Shown here: positions 1 through 8,235 of the stretch, piece after piece
Position numbering within the stretch: the first letter of the stretch is position 1
Layout: every line of letters begins with the position of its first letter
NCBI RefSeq assembly: GCF_004349055.1
Contig: NZ_SMKX01000085.1
Span: 1-35,794, forward strand
DNA length: 35,794 nucleotides
Origin: Kribbella antibiotica
Lineage (GTDB): Bacteria; Actinomycetota; Actinomycetes; Propionibacteriales; Kribbellaceae
Direction of reading: 5' to 3'
Translations under genes and position numbers: made by a program
Notes under the pieces: generated by a model
What the model saw: only the letters and a program-made list of their open reading frames with translations
Told to the model about the DNA's origin: nothing
The model's database searches: none

Positions 1-1014
1 GGCACCACCCCCACCTCCGGCTGCGTCAGCTGCGTTGAAGGGGTTGGGTTTCTTGCGGTGGTGGGAGCGGCGGCCGAAGCCGTGTTTGTCGAGGAGCGGG
101 CGGACCTTCTGCTCGAAGGCTGTGCGGTAGCTGGGCGCTGCATTCGAGCCGCGGGCGTAGAGCGATTCGTAGCGGCCGACCAGCTCGGGATGATCGTCCG
201 CTAGCCACGCCATGAACCAGTCCTTCACGCCGGGCCGGAGATGCAGGACGAGGGTGGTGACCCCGGTTGCGCCCGCGTCGGCCAGCTCTCCGAAGAGGTG
301 GTCGAGCTGATCCGCCGAATCGGTCAGCCAGGGCAGCACCGGCGCGACCATCACTCCGCACGGCAAACCTGCCTCGCTCACCGCGCGGATCAGCTCGAGC
401 CGACCCCGCACAGACGGCACGCCGGGCTCGAGGCGGCGCCTCAACTCCTCGTCGCCCAGCGCCAGGGACACCCCGATCCCGACCGCCACCTCCGTCGCCG
501 CGCTCACCAGCAGATCGAGATCACGCCGCAGCAGCGTCCCTTTGGTGAGCACGGACAACGGCGTACCGGAGGAAGCCAGTGCGTTGATGATTCCCGGCAT
601 CAACTGATATCGGCCCTCGGCCCGTTGATAAGGATCCGTGTTGGTGCCCAGGGCAACTTGTTCGTGACCCCAGGAGGGTCGCGCCAACTCCCGCCGCAGC
701 ACGTCGGCCACATTCGTCTTCACCACGATCTGCCGGTCGAAGTCCAGCCCCTGATCGAGCTCGAGGTACTTGTGCGTCGGCCGGGCGAAGCAGTACCGGC
801 AGGCATGGGTGCAGCCGCGATACGGATTGACCGTCCAGTTGAACGGCAACCCGCCACCGGGCACCGAGTTCAGCGCCGACCGCGCGACCACCTCATGGAA
901 GGTGACGTCGCGAAACTCCGGCGTCGTCACCGACCGCACCAGGCCCGCGATCGATCCCAGCCCCGGCAACGCACCGGGAGCCTCCGCGTCGAGTTGCTGA
1001 CCTGCCCATCTCAT
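1..1014 (-). CDS. Radical SAM protein, Rv2578c/SplB-like (3' end beyond window)
   Basis: An open frame runs leftward from an ATG at 1014-1012 off the window edge, giving 338 codons without a stop. The radical SAM signature CxxxCxxC lies at residues 68, 72 and 75 in the context RGCTHACRYCFARPTHKYL and would bind the 4Fe-4S cluster that cleaves S-adenosylmethionine. The visible tail is basic (KKPNPFNAADA) and then glycine-rich. The family is the actinobacterial 'Rv2578c family radical SAM protein', distantly like spore photoproduct lyase; its substrate is not known to me. The start is chosen because MRW at the N-terminus is typical of the family. The start codon lies 9 bases from a perfect LexA box, so the gene is probably induced by DNA damage and may be leaderless, since no clear Shine-Dalgarno fits. 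A role in handling damaged DNA is inference from that regulation. Confidence 0.93.
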   Translation of the reverse strand, partial: MRWAGQQLDAEAPGALPGLGSIAGLVRSVTTPEFRDVTFHEVVARSALNSVPGGGLPFNWTVNPYRGCTHACRYCFARPTHKYLELDQGLDFDRQIVVKTNVADVLRRELARPSWGHEQVALGTNTDPYQRAEGRYQLMPGIINALASSGTPLSVLTKGTLLRRDLDLLVSAATEVAVGIGVSLALGDEELRRRLEPGVPSVRGRLELIRAVSEAGLPCGVMVAPVLPWLTDSADQLDHLFGELADAGATGVTTLVLHLRPGVKDWFMAWLADDHPELVGRYESLYARGSNAAPSYRTAFEQKVRPLLDKHGFGRRSHHRKKPNPFNAADAAGGGGGA

Positions 1015-1023
1015 GCAGATCAG

Positions 1024-1039
1024 TCGAACACATGTTCGA
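1024..1039. promoter_or_regulatory. LexA (SOS) box
   Basis: TCGAAC-ACAT-GTTCGA is a perfect 6-4-6 palindrome that matches the actinobacterial LexA operator (consensus TCGAAC-N4-GTTCGA). It sits directly upstream of the leftward radical SAM gene, so LexA would cover the promoter or start region of that gene. The NmrA-like gene ends just to the right (1070) and is not expected to be controlled by it. Confidence 0.9.
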
Positions 1040-1069
1040 TCACGAATCAAGTCAGCGCTTGACTCCGTC

Positions 1070-1903
1070 TCACCGGAAGGCGTCGACGTTCCGCACAGCC
1101 CATTCCCGGTACGTCACTGCCGGCCGACCGGTCAGGTCGGCAACCGTGGACTCGGGCGCCATCGGATGCTCGGCCATCATCCGGAATCCGTCCAGCAACC
1201 ACTGTGCAGTCTCGAGCCCGATCACCGGCGCCAACTGGTCGAGATACTGCTGCGGTGCGAGCTCCTCGAACTTGATATCCCGCCCCAACGCCGCCGAAAT
1301 CTGCTCAACCTCCTCCGGCTGAGTGATCGCCTCCGGCCCACTCATCACCAACTTCTGCCCGGTGAACGCCTCATCCAGCAACGCCACCCGAGCCACGGCC
1401 GCGATGTCGACCAAGTCGATCGGCGTCTGCACAGCAGCGCCGTACGGCGCTCGCACCACCCCCTCCGCCTTGATTGACGGCGCCCAGTCCAGCGTGTTGT
1501 TCATGAATTGCCCGGGCCGCAGGAAGGTCCACTCGAACCCAGCCTCCTCGATCGCCCGCTCCACCCGGTAGTAGTGCCAGCCCGCCGGATCCCCCTGCGC
1601 CTCGTAGTCGGCAGGCTCACCCGACAGCACGACCACCCGCCGTACGCCGGCCTCTAGCGCAGACCGAACGAAGTCATCCACGTACGCCGGGAGTGGCGCC
1701 AGGTAGACCGTGTCGATGCCAGTGAGCGCAGCAGGCAATGACTCCGGCCGCCCGAGATAGCCCACCGCAACCTCAACCCCGGCCGGAAGCGCAGCCCGGG
1801 CCGGTTTGTTCGTCAGCGCCCGCACCGGCGCCCCCGCAGCCACCAACTCGTCCACCAGCAGCCGTCCGACACTCGCCGTCGCACCGGTCACCAAGATCGT
1901 CAC
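1070..1903 (-). CDS. NmrA-like NAD(P)-binding oxidoreductase
   Basis: Encodes 277 aa from a GTG at 1903-1901, preceded by GAGGGG at good distance. The frame stays open upstream, but the Rossmann motif TILVTGATASVG starts at residue 2, so the longer reading is unlikely. It is an atypical short-chain dehydrogenase of the NmrA/HSCARG-like group. The glycine motif GATASVG replaces the usual middle glycine by alanine, and there is no Tyr-x3-Lys pair of classical SDR enzymes. Such proteins are quinone or aldehyde reductases or redox sensors; the substrate cannot be told. It is divergent from a TetR gene with a single operator between them, so TetR probably represses it. Confidence 0.88.
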   Translation of the reverse strand: MTILVTGATASVGRLLVDELVAAGAPVRALTNKPARAALPAGVEVAVGYLGRPESLPAALTGIDTVYLAPLPAYVDDFVRSALEAGVRRVVVLSGEPADYEAQGDPAGWHYYRVERAIEEAGFEWTFLRPGQFMNNTLDWAPSIKAEGVVRAPYGAAVQTPIDLVDIAAVARVALLDEAFTGQKLVMSGPEAITQPEEVEQISAALGRDIKFEELAPQQYLDQLAPVIGLETAQWLLDGFRMMAEHPMAPESTVADLTGRPAVTYREWAVRNVDAFR

Positions 1904-1926
1904 GCCAATCCCCTCACGCTCGGAGT

Positions 1927-1951
1927 AATTCTCGTAGGCTATACGAGAATT
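1927..1951. promoter_or_regulatory. Putative TetR operator (10-5-10 palindrome)
   Basis: Perfect inverted repeat AATTCTCGTA-GGCTA-TACGAGAATT in the 61-bp space between the divergent NmrA-like and TetR genes. Size, symmetry and position fit a TetR-family operator controlling both genes; binding itself is inferred. The AT-rich arms stand out from the GC-rich surroundings. Confidence 0.8.
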
Positions 1952-1964
1952 CAAATCAGCGCCT

Positions 1965-2723
1965 ATGGTTGCCTCTGTGACGGTCGATCGCACGCTTGCG
2001 CTGCTCTGGCGCAACCACCGCCCACTCGCTCCGGCTGCCAAGGGCGCCGGGCGACGTCCGTCGCTGGATGTGAACGAGGTGGTCGCCACCGGCATCCGGC
2101 TGGCCGACAGCGACGGTCTGACCGCCGCCTCCATGGGGAACGTCGCCAAGGAGCTCGGCGTCGGCACCATGACGCTGTACACCTACGCCCCATCCAAGGA
2201 CGAGCTCCTGGAGCTCATGGTCGACCAGGCGCTCGGCGAACGGGAGCTACCCGGTCCAGGGGAACCCCGCCCGGGCGACTGGCGCGCTCAGGTCCAGCTG
2301 TACTCCGACCAGACCCAGCTGATGTTCCAGCGCCACCCCTGGCTGTCGCAGGTCTCCCCGATCCGCCCGCCGGCCGGACCAGGCTTGCTGGCAGCCCGCG
2401 AGTACCTGCTGTCCGTGGTGAGCACGCTGGACCTCACACCGCATGACACGAACACCGCAGCACTGGCCATCTCGACGTACGTCGACTCTGCGGCCAGCCT
2501 GCAGGCGGAGAGCCTGCTGATCGAGCGCGCCAGCGGTCAGAGCCATGACTCCTGGTGGATCGACCGCTCCGATCTGTGGGAGACGTACTTCGACGTCGAG
2601 CGGCACCCCGCGATGACAGCGATCTGGAACGCGGGTGGTTTCACCGCAGGTCCGAACGAGGTGGCAGCCGAGTCGTACCGCTACGGACTCGACCGCCTCC
2701 TCGACGGCATCGCAGGTGCCTAG
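1965..2723 (+). CDS. TetR/AcrR family transcriptional regulator
   Basis: Encodes 252 aa. After about 35 residues of extension, residues 35-85 carry the TetR DNA-binding domain: helix-turn-helix AASMGNVAKELGVGTMTLYTYAPSK followed by DELLELMVDQ. The C-terminal part resembles the TetR_C family with tryptophan-rich helices (SWWIDRSDLWETYF). The ATG at 1965 has no clear Shine-Dalgarno; a GTG at 1977 is an alternative. It is divergent from the NmrA-like reductase, and the palindrome 13 bases upstream of its start suggests autoregulation. The typical circuit would be ligand-released repression of the neighbouring reductase. Its stop codon overlaps the convergent next gene's stop by two bases. Confidence 0.92.
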   Translation: MVASVTVDRTLALLWRNHRPLAPAAKGAGRRPSLDVNEVVATGIRLADSDGLTAASMGNVAKELGVGTMTLYTYAPSKDELLELMVDQALGERELPGPGEPRPGDWRAQVQLYSDQTQLMFQRHPWLSQVSPIRPPAGPGLLAAREYLLSVVSTLDLTPHDTNTAALAISTYVDSAASLQAESLLIERASGQSHDSWWIDRSDLWETYFDVERHPAMTAIWNAGGFTAGPNEVAAESYRYGLDRLLDGIAGA

Positions 2724-3682
2724 ATGTCCAGCGCAATCCAGGCCGGGTCGTGATCGGTGCCATCCCGCGCCAGCTTCTTCCGCCGTCCGATGAAGGCGCC
2801 CTGCAGGCGCGGCACCAGTCCCGGCGACAGCCAGATCTGATCGATCAGATCGAACGTCCGCGGTTGCCGTGCGGCCTTGAACGTCGACGTCCACGCCGGA
2901 CTGGCCGGGAGCTCCACCGTCGTCTTCACTGCACCGATCTCGGTCGGAGCGGTGAGTGCATTCACCAGTCCGGACTTGGCGTACGCCGCCAGCGCAGGTG
3001 AATCCGGAGTGTCGTTCATGTCCCCACACAGCAGGTACCGCTGCCGGCTGCTCATCCGTGCAGCCATGATCCGCACGATGGTGTCAGCCTGCCGAGTGCG
3101 CAGCAGCTGGGCCTCCGCCGCAGCTGCTACCGGATCTGCCACGGTGAAGTCGACGAACTTCGACTTCAGGTGCGTGCCGAACACTGTGAGCGCCTTGCGC
3201 CCCCGGGCGTCCAGGATCTCTACCTCGACCAGGTCCCGCGAGAAGATAGGCCGGTTCGGTACGTCGGGATGGAACGTCCGCTGGTAGCTCGTCACACCGC
3301 CGATCGGCCGCCGGGACAGGATCCCGATGTCGATGAACCGGGTCGCATCGTTGCCGTCGATCACCATGACGTGCTGGTACGCGCCGTTCAGGTGCTCCCG
3401 GTTGAACTCCCGCAGGACGTCGACGTTCTCGACCTCCTGCACCACCCAGACATCCACATCGGCCGCCAGTAGCCGCTCGGCCACCCGGTCGGTCTCCTCC
3501 GGCTTCTTGGCCAGCAGCAGCTTCCCGTGACCGTCCAGCTGCAGCCGGCGACGATGCTCGTCGTCGAAGGTGTAGGTGGCCGGCACCGTGCTGGTGCCCT
3601 GGGCCAGTACGTCGAGCGCGCCGGTGAAGTTCCAGCGGTCGAACAGGTTGTTGAGATTGAAGGTCCCCACCGTCAATGCCAT
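2720..3682 (-). CDS. Endonuclease/exonuclease/phosphatase family protein
   Basis: Encodes 320 aa from the ATG at 3682-3680, preceded by GGGGAGGA. The frame is open further upstream, but the family core begins at once (TVGTFNLNNLF), so this start is preferred. All active-site signatures of the EEP (DNase I-like) fold are present in order: FNLNN, QEVEN (metal-binding Glu), GTHLKSK (His), GDMNDTP (Asp/Asn) and the C-terminal GTDHDPAW (Asp-His). It is therefore likely an active metal-dependent phosphodiesterase or nuclease. There is no signal peptide, so it is cytoplasmic. The exact substrate (DNA, nucleotide, lipid) is unknown. It lies alone, convergent with the TetR gene and divergent from the HSP90 gene. 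Confidence 0.9.
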   Translation of the reverse strand: MALTVGTFNLNNLFDRWNFTGALDVLAQGTSTVPATYTFDDEHRRRLQLDGHGKLLLAKKPEETDRVAERLLAADVDVWVVQEVENVDVLREFNREHLNGAYQHVMVIDGNDATRFIDIGILSRRPIGGVTSYQRTFHPDVPNRPIFSRDLVEVEILDARGRKALTVFGTHLKSKFVDFTVADPVAAAAEAQLLRTRQADTIVRIMAARMSSRQRYLLCGDMNDTPDSPALAAYAKSGLVNALTAPTEIGAVKTTVELPASPAWTSTFKAARQPRTFDLIDQIWLSPGLVPRLQGAFIGRRKKLARDGTDHDPAWIALDI

Positions 3683-3763
3683 AGCGTCCTCCCCTGGACT
3701 TCTCTCAAAGTACGGCGCGAACTGCCCATTGGGTAGGTTGGCGGCGGACAAGGGGGGTTTGGG

Positions 3764-5533
3764 GTGAGTGAGAACTTCCAGGTCGATCTCCAAGGCATCG
3801 TCGACCTGCTGAGCAACCACCTGTACAGCAGCCCGCGGGTGTACCTGCGGGAGCTTCTGCAGAACGCGGTGGACGCCATCACCGCGCGCCAGGCCGTCGA
3901 CTCCGACGAACCGCGCCGGATCGACGTCCAGGCCACGGACGGTGCGTTGAGCATCGCCGACACCGGCATCGGTCTGCTGCCAGACCAGGTACGCGAGCTG
4001 CTGGCGACCATCGGCCGCAGCTCGAAGCGGGACGAGATCGGGTTCGCCCGCTCGGAGTTCCTCGGCCAGTTCGGCATCGGGCTGCTGTCGGCCTTCATGG
4101 TCGCCGACGAGATCGAGGTCGTCACCCAACCGGCCGGTGGACCGGCCACCCGCTGGATCGGTACGGCGGACGGTCGCTACGAGCTGGCCGAGACAGCGGA
4201 CCGCTCAGAGACCGGCACGACGGTCACGCTGAAGGCCCGGCGCGGTGCGGAGCAGTGGTACAAACACGCCACTGTCGTCGAGCTGATCCGGCTGTTCGGC
4301 GCACTGCTGCCGATCGAGATCCGTGTGAACGGTGAGCAGGTCACGGACGGCAAGGCGCCCTGGGAGAACACCGGAGCGATGCAGCGGGCCGAGCTGGTCG
4401 GCTATGCGCAGGACAAGCTCGGGTTCACCCCGTTCGACGTCATCCACCTGAACAATCCGTCCGCCGGGCTCACCGGTGTGGCCTTCGTGCTCCCGTTCGC
4501 CGCGAACCCGGCCGAGCGCGCGACGCATCGCGTGTACCTGAAGCGGATGCTGCTCGCGGAGAACGTCGAGGGCCTCCTGCCGGACTGGGCATTCTTCGTC
4601 CGAGCAGTCATCGACACCTCCGAGCTACGCCCGACCGCAAGCCGCGAGGCGCTGTTCGACGACGGCACGCTCGAAGCCACCCGGGACGCGCTGGGTGAGC
4701 AACTGCGCGGCTGGCTGGTCCGGCTCGGCAACACCGACCCAGGCAAGCTGGACCGCTTCCTCGGCATTCACCAGCTGGGTGTGAAGGCCCTGGCCCTGCA
4801 CGACGACGAGATGCTTCAACTGGTTCACCGCTGGCTGCGTTTCGAGACCAACCACGGCCGGATGACTACTTCGGAGCTGCAGCAGCGCACCGCCCAGATC
4901 CGCTACGTCACCTCGGTCGAGGAGTTCCGTCAGCTCGCAGCGGTCGCCGCCGCACAGCAGATCACCGTGGTGAACGGCGGCTACACCTACGACAGCGAGC
5001 TGTTGGCCCGGCTGCCCGAGGTGGTGCCCGGGCTGAGCACCAGCCGGTTCGACCCGACCGAGCTGAGCACCAGCTTCGACAGTCTGGATCCGGACACCGA
5101 GCTGCGGCTGCGTCCGTTCATTCAGCTGGCACAGGACTCGCTGGACCCAGTCGGCTGCGAGGTCGTCGTCCGTGCGTTCGAGCCGGCCGGTCTGCCGGCG
5201 CTCTACCTCGTCGACCGGTCCGCCCAGTTCGCCAGTGAGCTCCGCGCCACCAAGGACCGTGCTGATGCGCTCTGGTCCGAGGTGCTCGGCGCACTGGACA
5301 CCCAGGACGACAGCCGCCCACAGCTTGTCCTGAACTACCGCAGCCCGCTCGTACGGCGGATGGCGTCACTCAATGATCCTGAGCTGACCCAACTGGCGGT
5401 GGAAGGGTTGTACGGGCATGCGTTGATGCTCGGCTACCACCCGATCACCCCCGCCGACTCTGCTCTTGTGAACCGCTCCTTCCTCGGCCTGCTCGACCAG
5501 GCCGTCCCGACGCCGGAGGACCCGACGCCATGA
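3764..5533 (+). CDS. HSP90 family chaperone ATPase (HtpG-like, divergent)
   Basis: Encodes 589 aa from a GTG at 3764 with a G-rich Shine-Dalgarno (AGGGGGG). The N-terminal GHKL ATPase domain is intact: ELLQNAVDA (E30, N34, D37), DTGIG (66-70), GQFGIGLLS lid/G2 box (101-109) and GTTVTL (151-156). The middle domain holds WAFFVRAVIDTSELRPTASREALFDD at about 275-300, matching the HtpG FVRGLID...SRE segment, with R294 in the place of the catalytic arginine. The last 120 residues are poorly conserved, and the protein is somewhat shorter than HtpG (about 620-650 aa). It is annotated in actinobacteria simply as 'HSP90 family protein'. It overlaps the following TPR gene by ATGA, so the two are co-translated; a chaperone/co-chaperone partnership is inferred. 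Confidence 0.93.
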   Translation: MSENFQVDLQGIVDLLSNHLYSSPRVYLRELLQNAVDAITARQAVDSDEPRRIDVQATDGALSIADTGIGLLPDQVRELLATIGRSSKRDEIGFARSEFLGQFGIGLLSAFMVADEIEVVTQPAGGPATRWIGTADGRYELAETADRSETGTTVTLKARRGAEQWYKHATVVELIRLFGALLPIEIRVNGEQVTDGKAPWENTGAMQRAELVGYAQDKLGFTPFDVIHLNNPSAGLTGVAFVLPFAANPAERATHRVYLKRMLLAENVEGLLPDWAFFVRAVIDTSELRPTASREALFDDGTLEATRDALGEQLRGWLVRLGNTDPGKLDRFLGIHQLGVKALALHDDEMLQLVHRWLRFETNHGRMTTSELQQRTAQIRYVTSVEEFRQLAAVAAAQQITVVNGGYTYDSELLARLPEVVPGLSTSRFDPTELSTSFDSLDPDTELRLRPFIQLAQDSLDPVGCEVVVRAFEPAGLPALYLVDRSAQFASELRATKDRADALWSEVLGALDTQDDSRPQLVLNYRSPLVRRMASLNDPELTQLAVEGLYGHALMLGYHPITPADSALVNRSFLGLLDQAVPTPEDPTP

Positions 5534-8187
5534 ACCCGGAACTGATTGACCTGCTCCAGCGCGCGGAGAGTGCGCCGTACGGCAAAGTGCGGTCGGCTCT
5601 GCTCGAGGACGTCGTACGGCGAGCTGATGCGGCGAGTGAAGCGGAGCTGGCGTTCTACAGCCGCCTTTCGCTCGTCACGGCGTACGTGATGGGCGGCGAG
5701 CCGCGGAAGTCGCTGGTGCCGTTCGCTCGGTGTGTGGCGGACTGGGACGCGGAGCCGGACAAGTATCGCGAGCACTCGCACCTGTTCCACTGGTGCTACA
5801 AGTACGCGCCCAGCACGCTCAGCAAGTTCCCCGAGGTGCCGCTCGACCGCGCACATGCCGTGCTGGACGACATGGAGCAGAGGTGGCGGCTCAGCGGCCA
5901 CAGCATGCACGCAGTGCACCAGCACCGCTGGTTGGTCGCGCACCACATCGGTGACACCGAGACCGCGGCCGAGCAGTTCCGCCTCTGGTCCACCGCGCCG
6001 CGTGACGACCTGTCCGACTGCGTCGGCTGCGACCCGACGTCAAAGGTGCACCACCTGACCTCAGTCGGCCGTACGGCGGACGCCGTCGCGCTGGCTGTGG
6101 GTGTGCTGGACGGTCAGCTCACCTGCGCCGAGCAGCCCCAGCAGATGCTCACCGCGTTGCTGCCTGCCTACGTTGCCGAAGGCATGTACGACGAAGCTGT
6201 CGACGCGCACCGGAAGGCTTACCGCCTGCTGCGCAACCGGGTCGGTGAGTTGAGTGAGCACGCCGAGCACGTCGAGTTCCTGGCGCGGACCGGCAACGAG
6301 CTGAAGGCCATCGAGCTGATCGAGCGGCACGCCGCCGAGCTGGCCGACCCGCCGTCGCCGTACGCGGAGATGGCGTTCTCTGCCTCCGCATCGCTGGCGC
6401 TGGGCCGAGTGGACAGCGACCTGCCGATCCGGCAGCCGCAGGCCGAGGCAGTGCCGGCCGGTGAGCTGGCCGAGCGGTACTCCGCGCGGGCGCTGGAGCT
6501 GGCGGCTCAGTTCGATGCCCGCAACGGCACCACGCACCGCAGCGAGCAGATCCAGAAGGTGCTGACGGCCGAGCCGTGGGTCGAGTACCTGCCGCTGTCG
6601 GAGACCGCTCGGCGCGCCCAGCAGCGCAAGGGAGCCCAGCCCGCTCAACCCGAGCAGGTCGAGCAGCCGGTCGAGCTGCCGCCTGCATCTGGTCGCGAGT
6701 GGCTGGACCGGGCCGAGGAAGCCTGGCGAAACTTCGCTGGTGCCGACGCCGCAGCCGCTTGGCAGGCCTTCGAGCGTGAGGTCCCGGAGAGCGAGTGGAC
6801 TCCGCTCGACCGCGCCCGGCTGCTGGACGGTCGTGGTCTGGCCGGTGCTGACGACCCACAGGTGGCGCTGACCGCCTGGAGCGAGTCGCTGGAGCTGTAC
6901 GACCAGATCGGCGACGAGGTCCGGATGCTCCGCGCCCGCGCCCGCATCGGCCGGATGCTGTGTGAGCAGGGGCAGCTCGACGAGGGCATAGCCACCGGCG
7001 AGGAGCCGCTGCGCTGGCTGATCGCCAACGACGAGCCGGATCGCCGCGCAGCCTGGCGGGACTCACTGGCGATCGTCTACGCGCAATCCGGCCGTTTCAC
7101 GGAGGCCATCCAGGTCCTGACCGAGTCCGGGCAGACTCACGCCCGTCCGGAGCACGCAGCGAGCTCTGCGATCCTCCTGTCCAACCTGCTGATGCAGGAG
7201 GAGCGCTTCGAGGAGGCCGACGCCGCATTGGTCGTCGCGTTCGACTCACCGCACGACACCCAGCGCTCCTTCGCGCACCACCTGCGCGGCCGCACCCGGC
7301 TGGAGCTGGAGCGCCCGGCCGAGGCCGCCGAGGACCTGATCGAGGCGGTCGCACTGGCCGCCGGCGTGCCCGGTCTGGAGGGGCACATCGCGTACTCGCA
7401 GCTGATGCTGGCCCGTGCCTATCTCCTGACCGGCCGCCCACTGGAGGCCGCGGAGAGCGCCGAAGAATCCTTGTCCGTGCTGACCGATGACGCCCTGGCC
7501 GACGCCCGCGGCGTACTGATCGATGCCTACCGGATGCTCGGCGAGAACGAGTCAGCGCTCACCAAGATCCGTGAGCTGCTCGCGGACGTCTCCCCCGACG
7601 CACACCCGGCCTGGATCGGCACCCTGCGCCAGGACGAAGGCATCCTGCTCGAACAGCTCGACCGCGATGAAGAGGCGGTCGACATCCTGCTCGACGCCGC
7701 TCAACATTTCGGCACCGCCGAGTCACCGCTCCAGCAGGCCCAGGCCCTTCGCCTGGCTGCCCAGTCTGCCCGCTACACCGGTGACAGCGCCCGCGCCATC
7801 GAGCTGGTCACCTCGGTGCACCCGATCCTCGAAGCGCTGCCCTCCGCCGACCAGGACGTCCTCTTCCAGACCGCCGGCGTCCACTGGGACCTCGCCCTGA
7901 TCCACCTCCAGCAGGGCGACCAGCGCAAGGCAGTGACCCACGCCGACGAGGCAGCCGACCTCTACGAACGCGGCGGCTACGAAGACCAGTACCTCAACGC
8001 TCAGCTCCTGCTGGCCGAGCACGGCACCGAGGACGAGAAGGCTTTGACAGAGCTCTTCAACGAGCTCCCCGCCAACACTGACCTCTGGTTCCGGACCGGC
8101 TACCTTCTGGTCGATCGCCTGCGCAACACCAACCAGCCCGACGCAGCGACCGCGCTCGAGTCCCGCCTCAACACCGCACAGCAGTAG
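5530..8187 (+). CDS. Large tetratricopeptide-repeat protein, partner of the HSP90 gene
   Basis: Encodes 885 aa, starting at the ATG that overlaps the HSP90 stop (ATGA). It has no signal peptide or membrane segment. It is built of degenerate helical TPR-type repeats, recognisable as Ala/Leu-rich helix pairs, especially from about residue 390 to 860: AEEAWRNFAGADAAAAWQAF, SLAIVYAQSGRFTEAIQVL, AEAAEDLIEAVALA, ARAYLLTGRPLEAAESA, DLALIHLQQGDQRKAVTHADEAADLY. The N-terminal 350 residues are helical, contain several Cys/His residues (for example SDCVGCDP), and are less clearly TPR. A Gln/Pro-rich linker sits near residue 370. No catalytic domain is seen. The function is probably protein-protein scaffolding; the tight coupling to an HSP90 suggests a co-chaperone or client adaptor. 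Confidence 0.88.
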   Translation: MNPELIDLLQRAESAPYGKVRSALLEDVVRRADAASEAELAFYSRLSLVTAYVMGGEPRKSLVPFARCVADWDAEPDKYREHSHLFHWCYKYAPSTLSKFPEVPLDRAHAVLDDMEQRWRLSGHSMHAVHQHRWLVAHHIGDTETAAEQFRLWSTAPRDDLSDCVGCDPTSKVHHLTSVGRTADAVALAVGVLDGQLTCAEQPQQMLTALLPAYVAEGMYDEAVDAHRKAYRLLRNRVGELSEHAEHVEFLARTGNELKAIELIERHAAELADPPSPYAEMAFSASASLALGRVDSDLPIRQPQAEAVPAGELAERYSARALELAAQFDARNGTTHRSEQIQKVLTAEPWVEYLPLSETARRAQQRKGAQPAQPEQVEQPVELPPASGREWLDRAEEAWRNFAGADAAAAWQAFEREVPESEWTPLDRARLLDGRGLAGADDPQVALTAWSESLELYDQIGDEVRMLRARARIGRMLCEQGQLDEGIATGEEPLRWLIANDEPDRRAAWRDSLAIVYAQSGRFTEAIQVLTESGQTHARPEHAASSAILLSNLLMQEERFEEADAALVVAFDSPHDTQRSFAHHLRGRTRLELERPAEAAEDLIEAVALAAGVPGLEGHIAYSQLMLARAYLLTGRPLEAAESAEESLSVLTDDALADARGVLIDAYRMLGENESALTKIRELLADVSPDAHPAWIGTLRQDEGILLEQLDRDEEAVDILLDAAQHFGTAESPLQQAQALRLAAQSARYTGDSARAIELVTSVHPILEALPSADQDVLFQTAGVHWDLALIHLQQGDQRKAVTHADEAADLYERGGYEDQYLNAQLLLAEHGTEDEKALTELFNELPANTDLWFRTGYLLVDRLRNTNQPDAATALESRLNTAQQ

Positions 8188-8199
8188 CCACCAAACAGA

Positions 8200-8229
8200 A
8201 CCGCCGCGCCAGGAAGCTGGCGCGGCGGT
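8200..8229. terminator. Bidirectional hairpin between TPR gene and guaA
   Basis: Perfect 12-bp stem ACCGCCGCGCCA / TGGCGCGGCGGT with a 6-base loop, between two convergent genes 48 bp apart. There is no U-run on either side, as is common in high-GC actinobacteria. Position and strength fit a shared terminator. Confidence 0.75.
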
Positions 8230-8235
8230 CGGTGG

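Noticed and set aside
241..1062. A 273-codon rightward open frame over the first gene
   Set aside because: Shadow of the radical SAM gene; composition is Arg/Gln/His-rich and no family features are visible.
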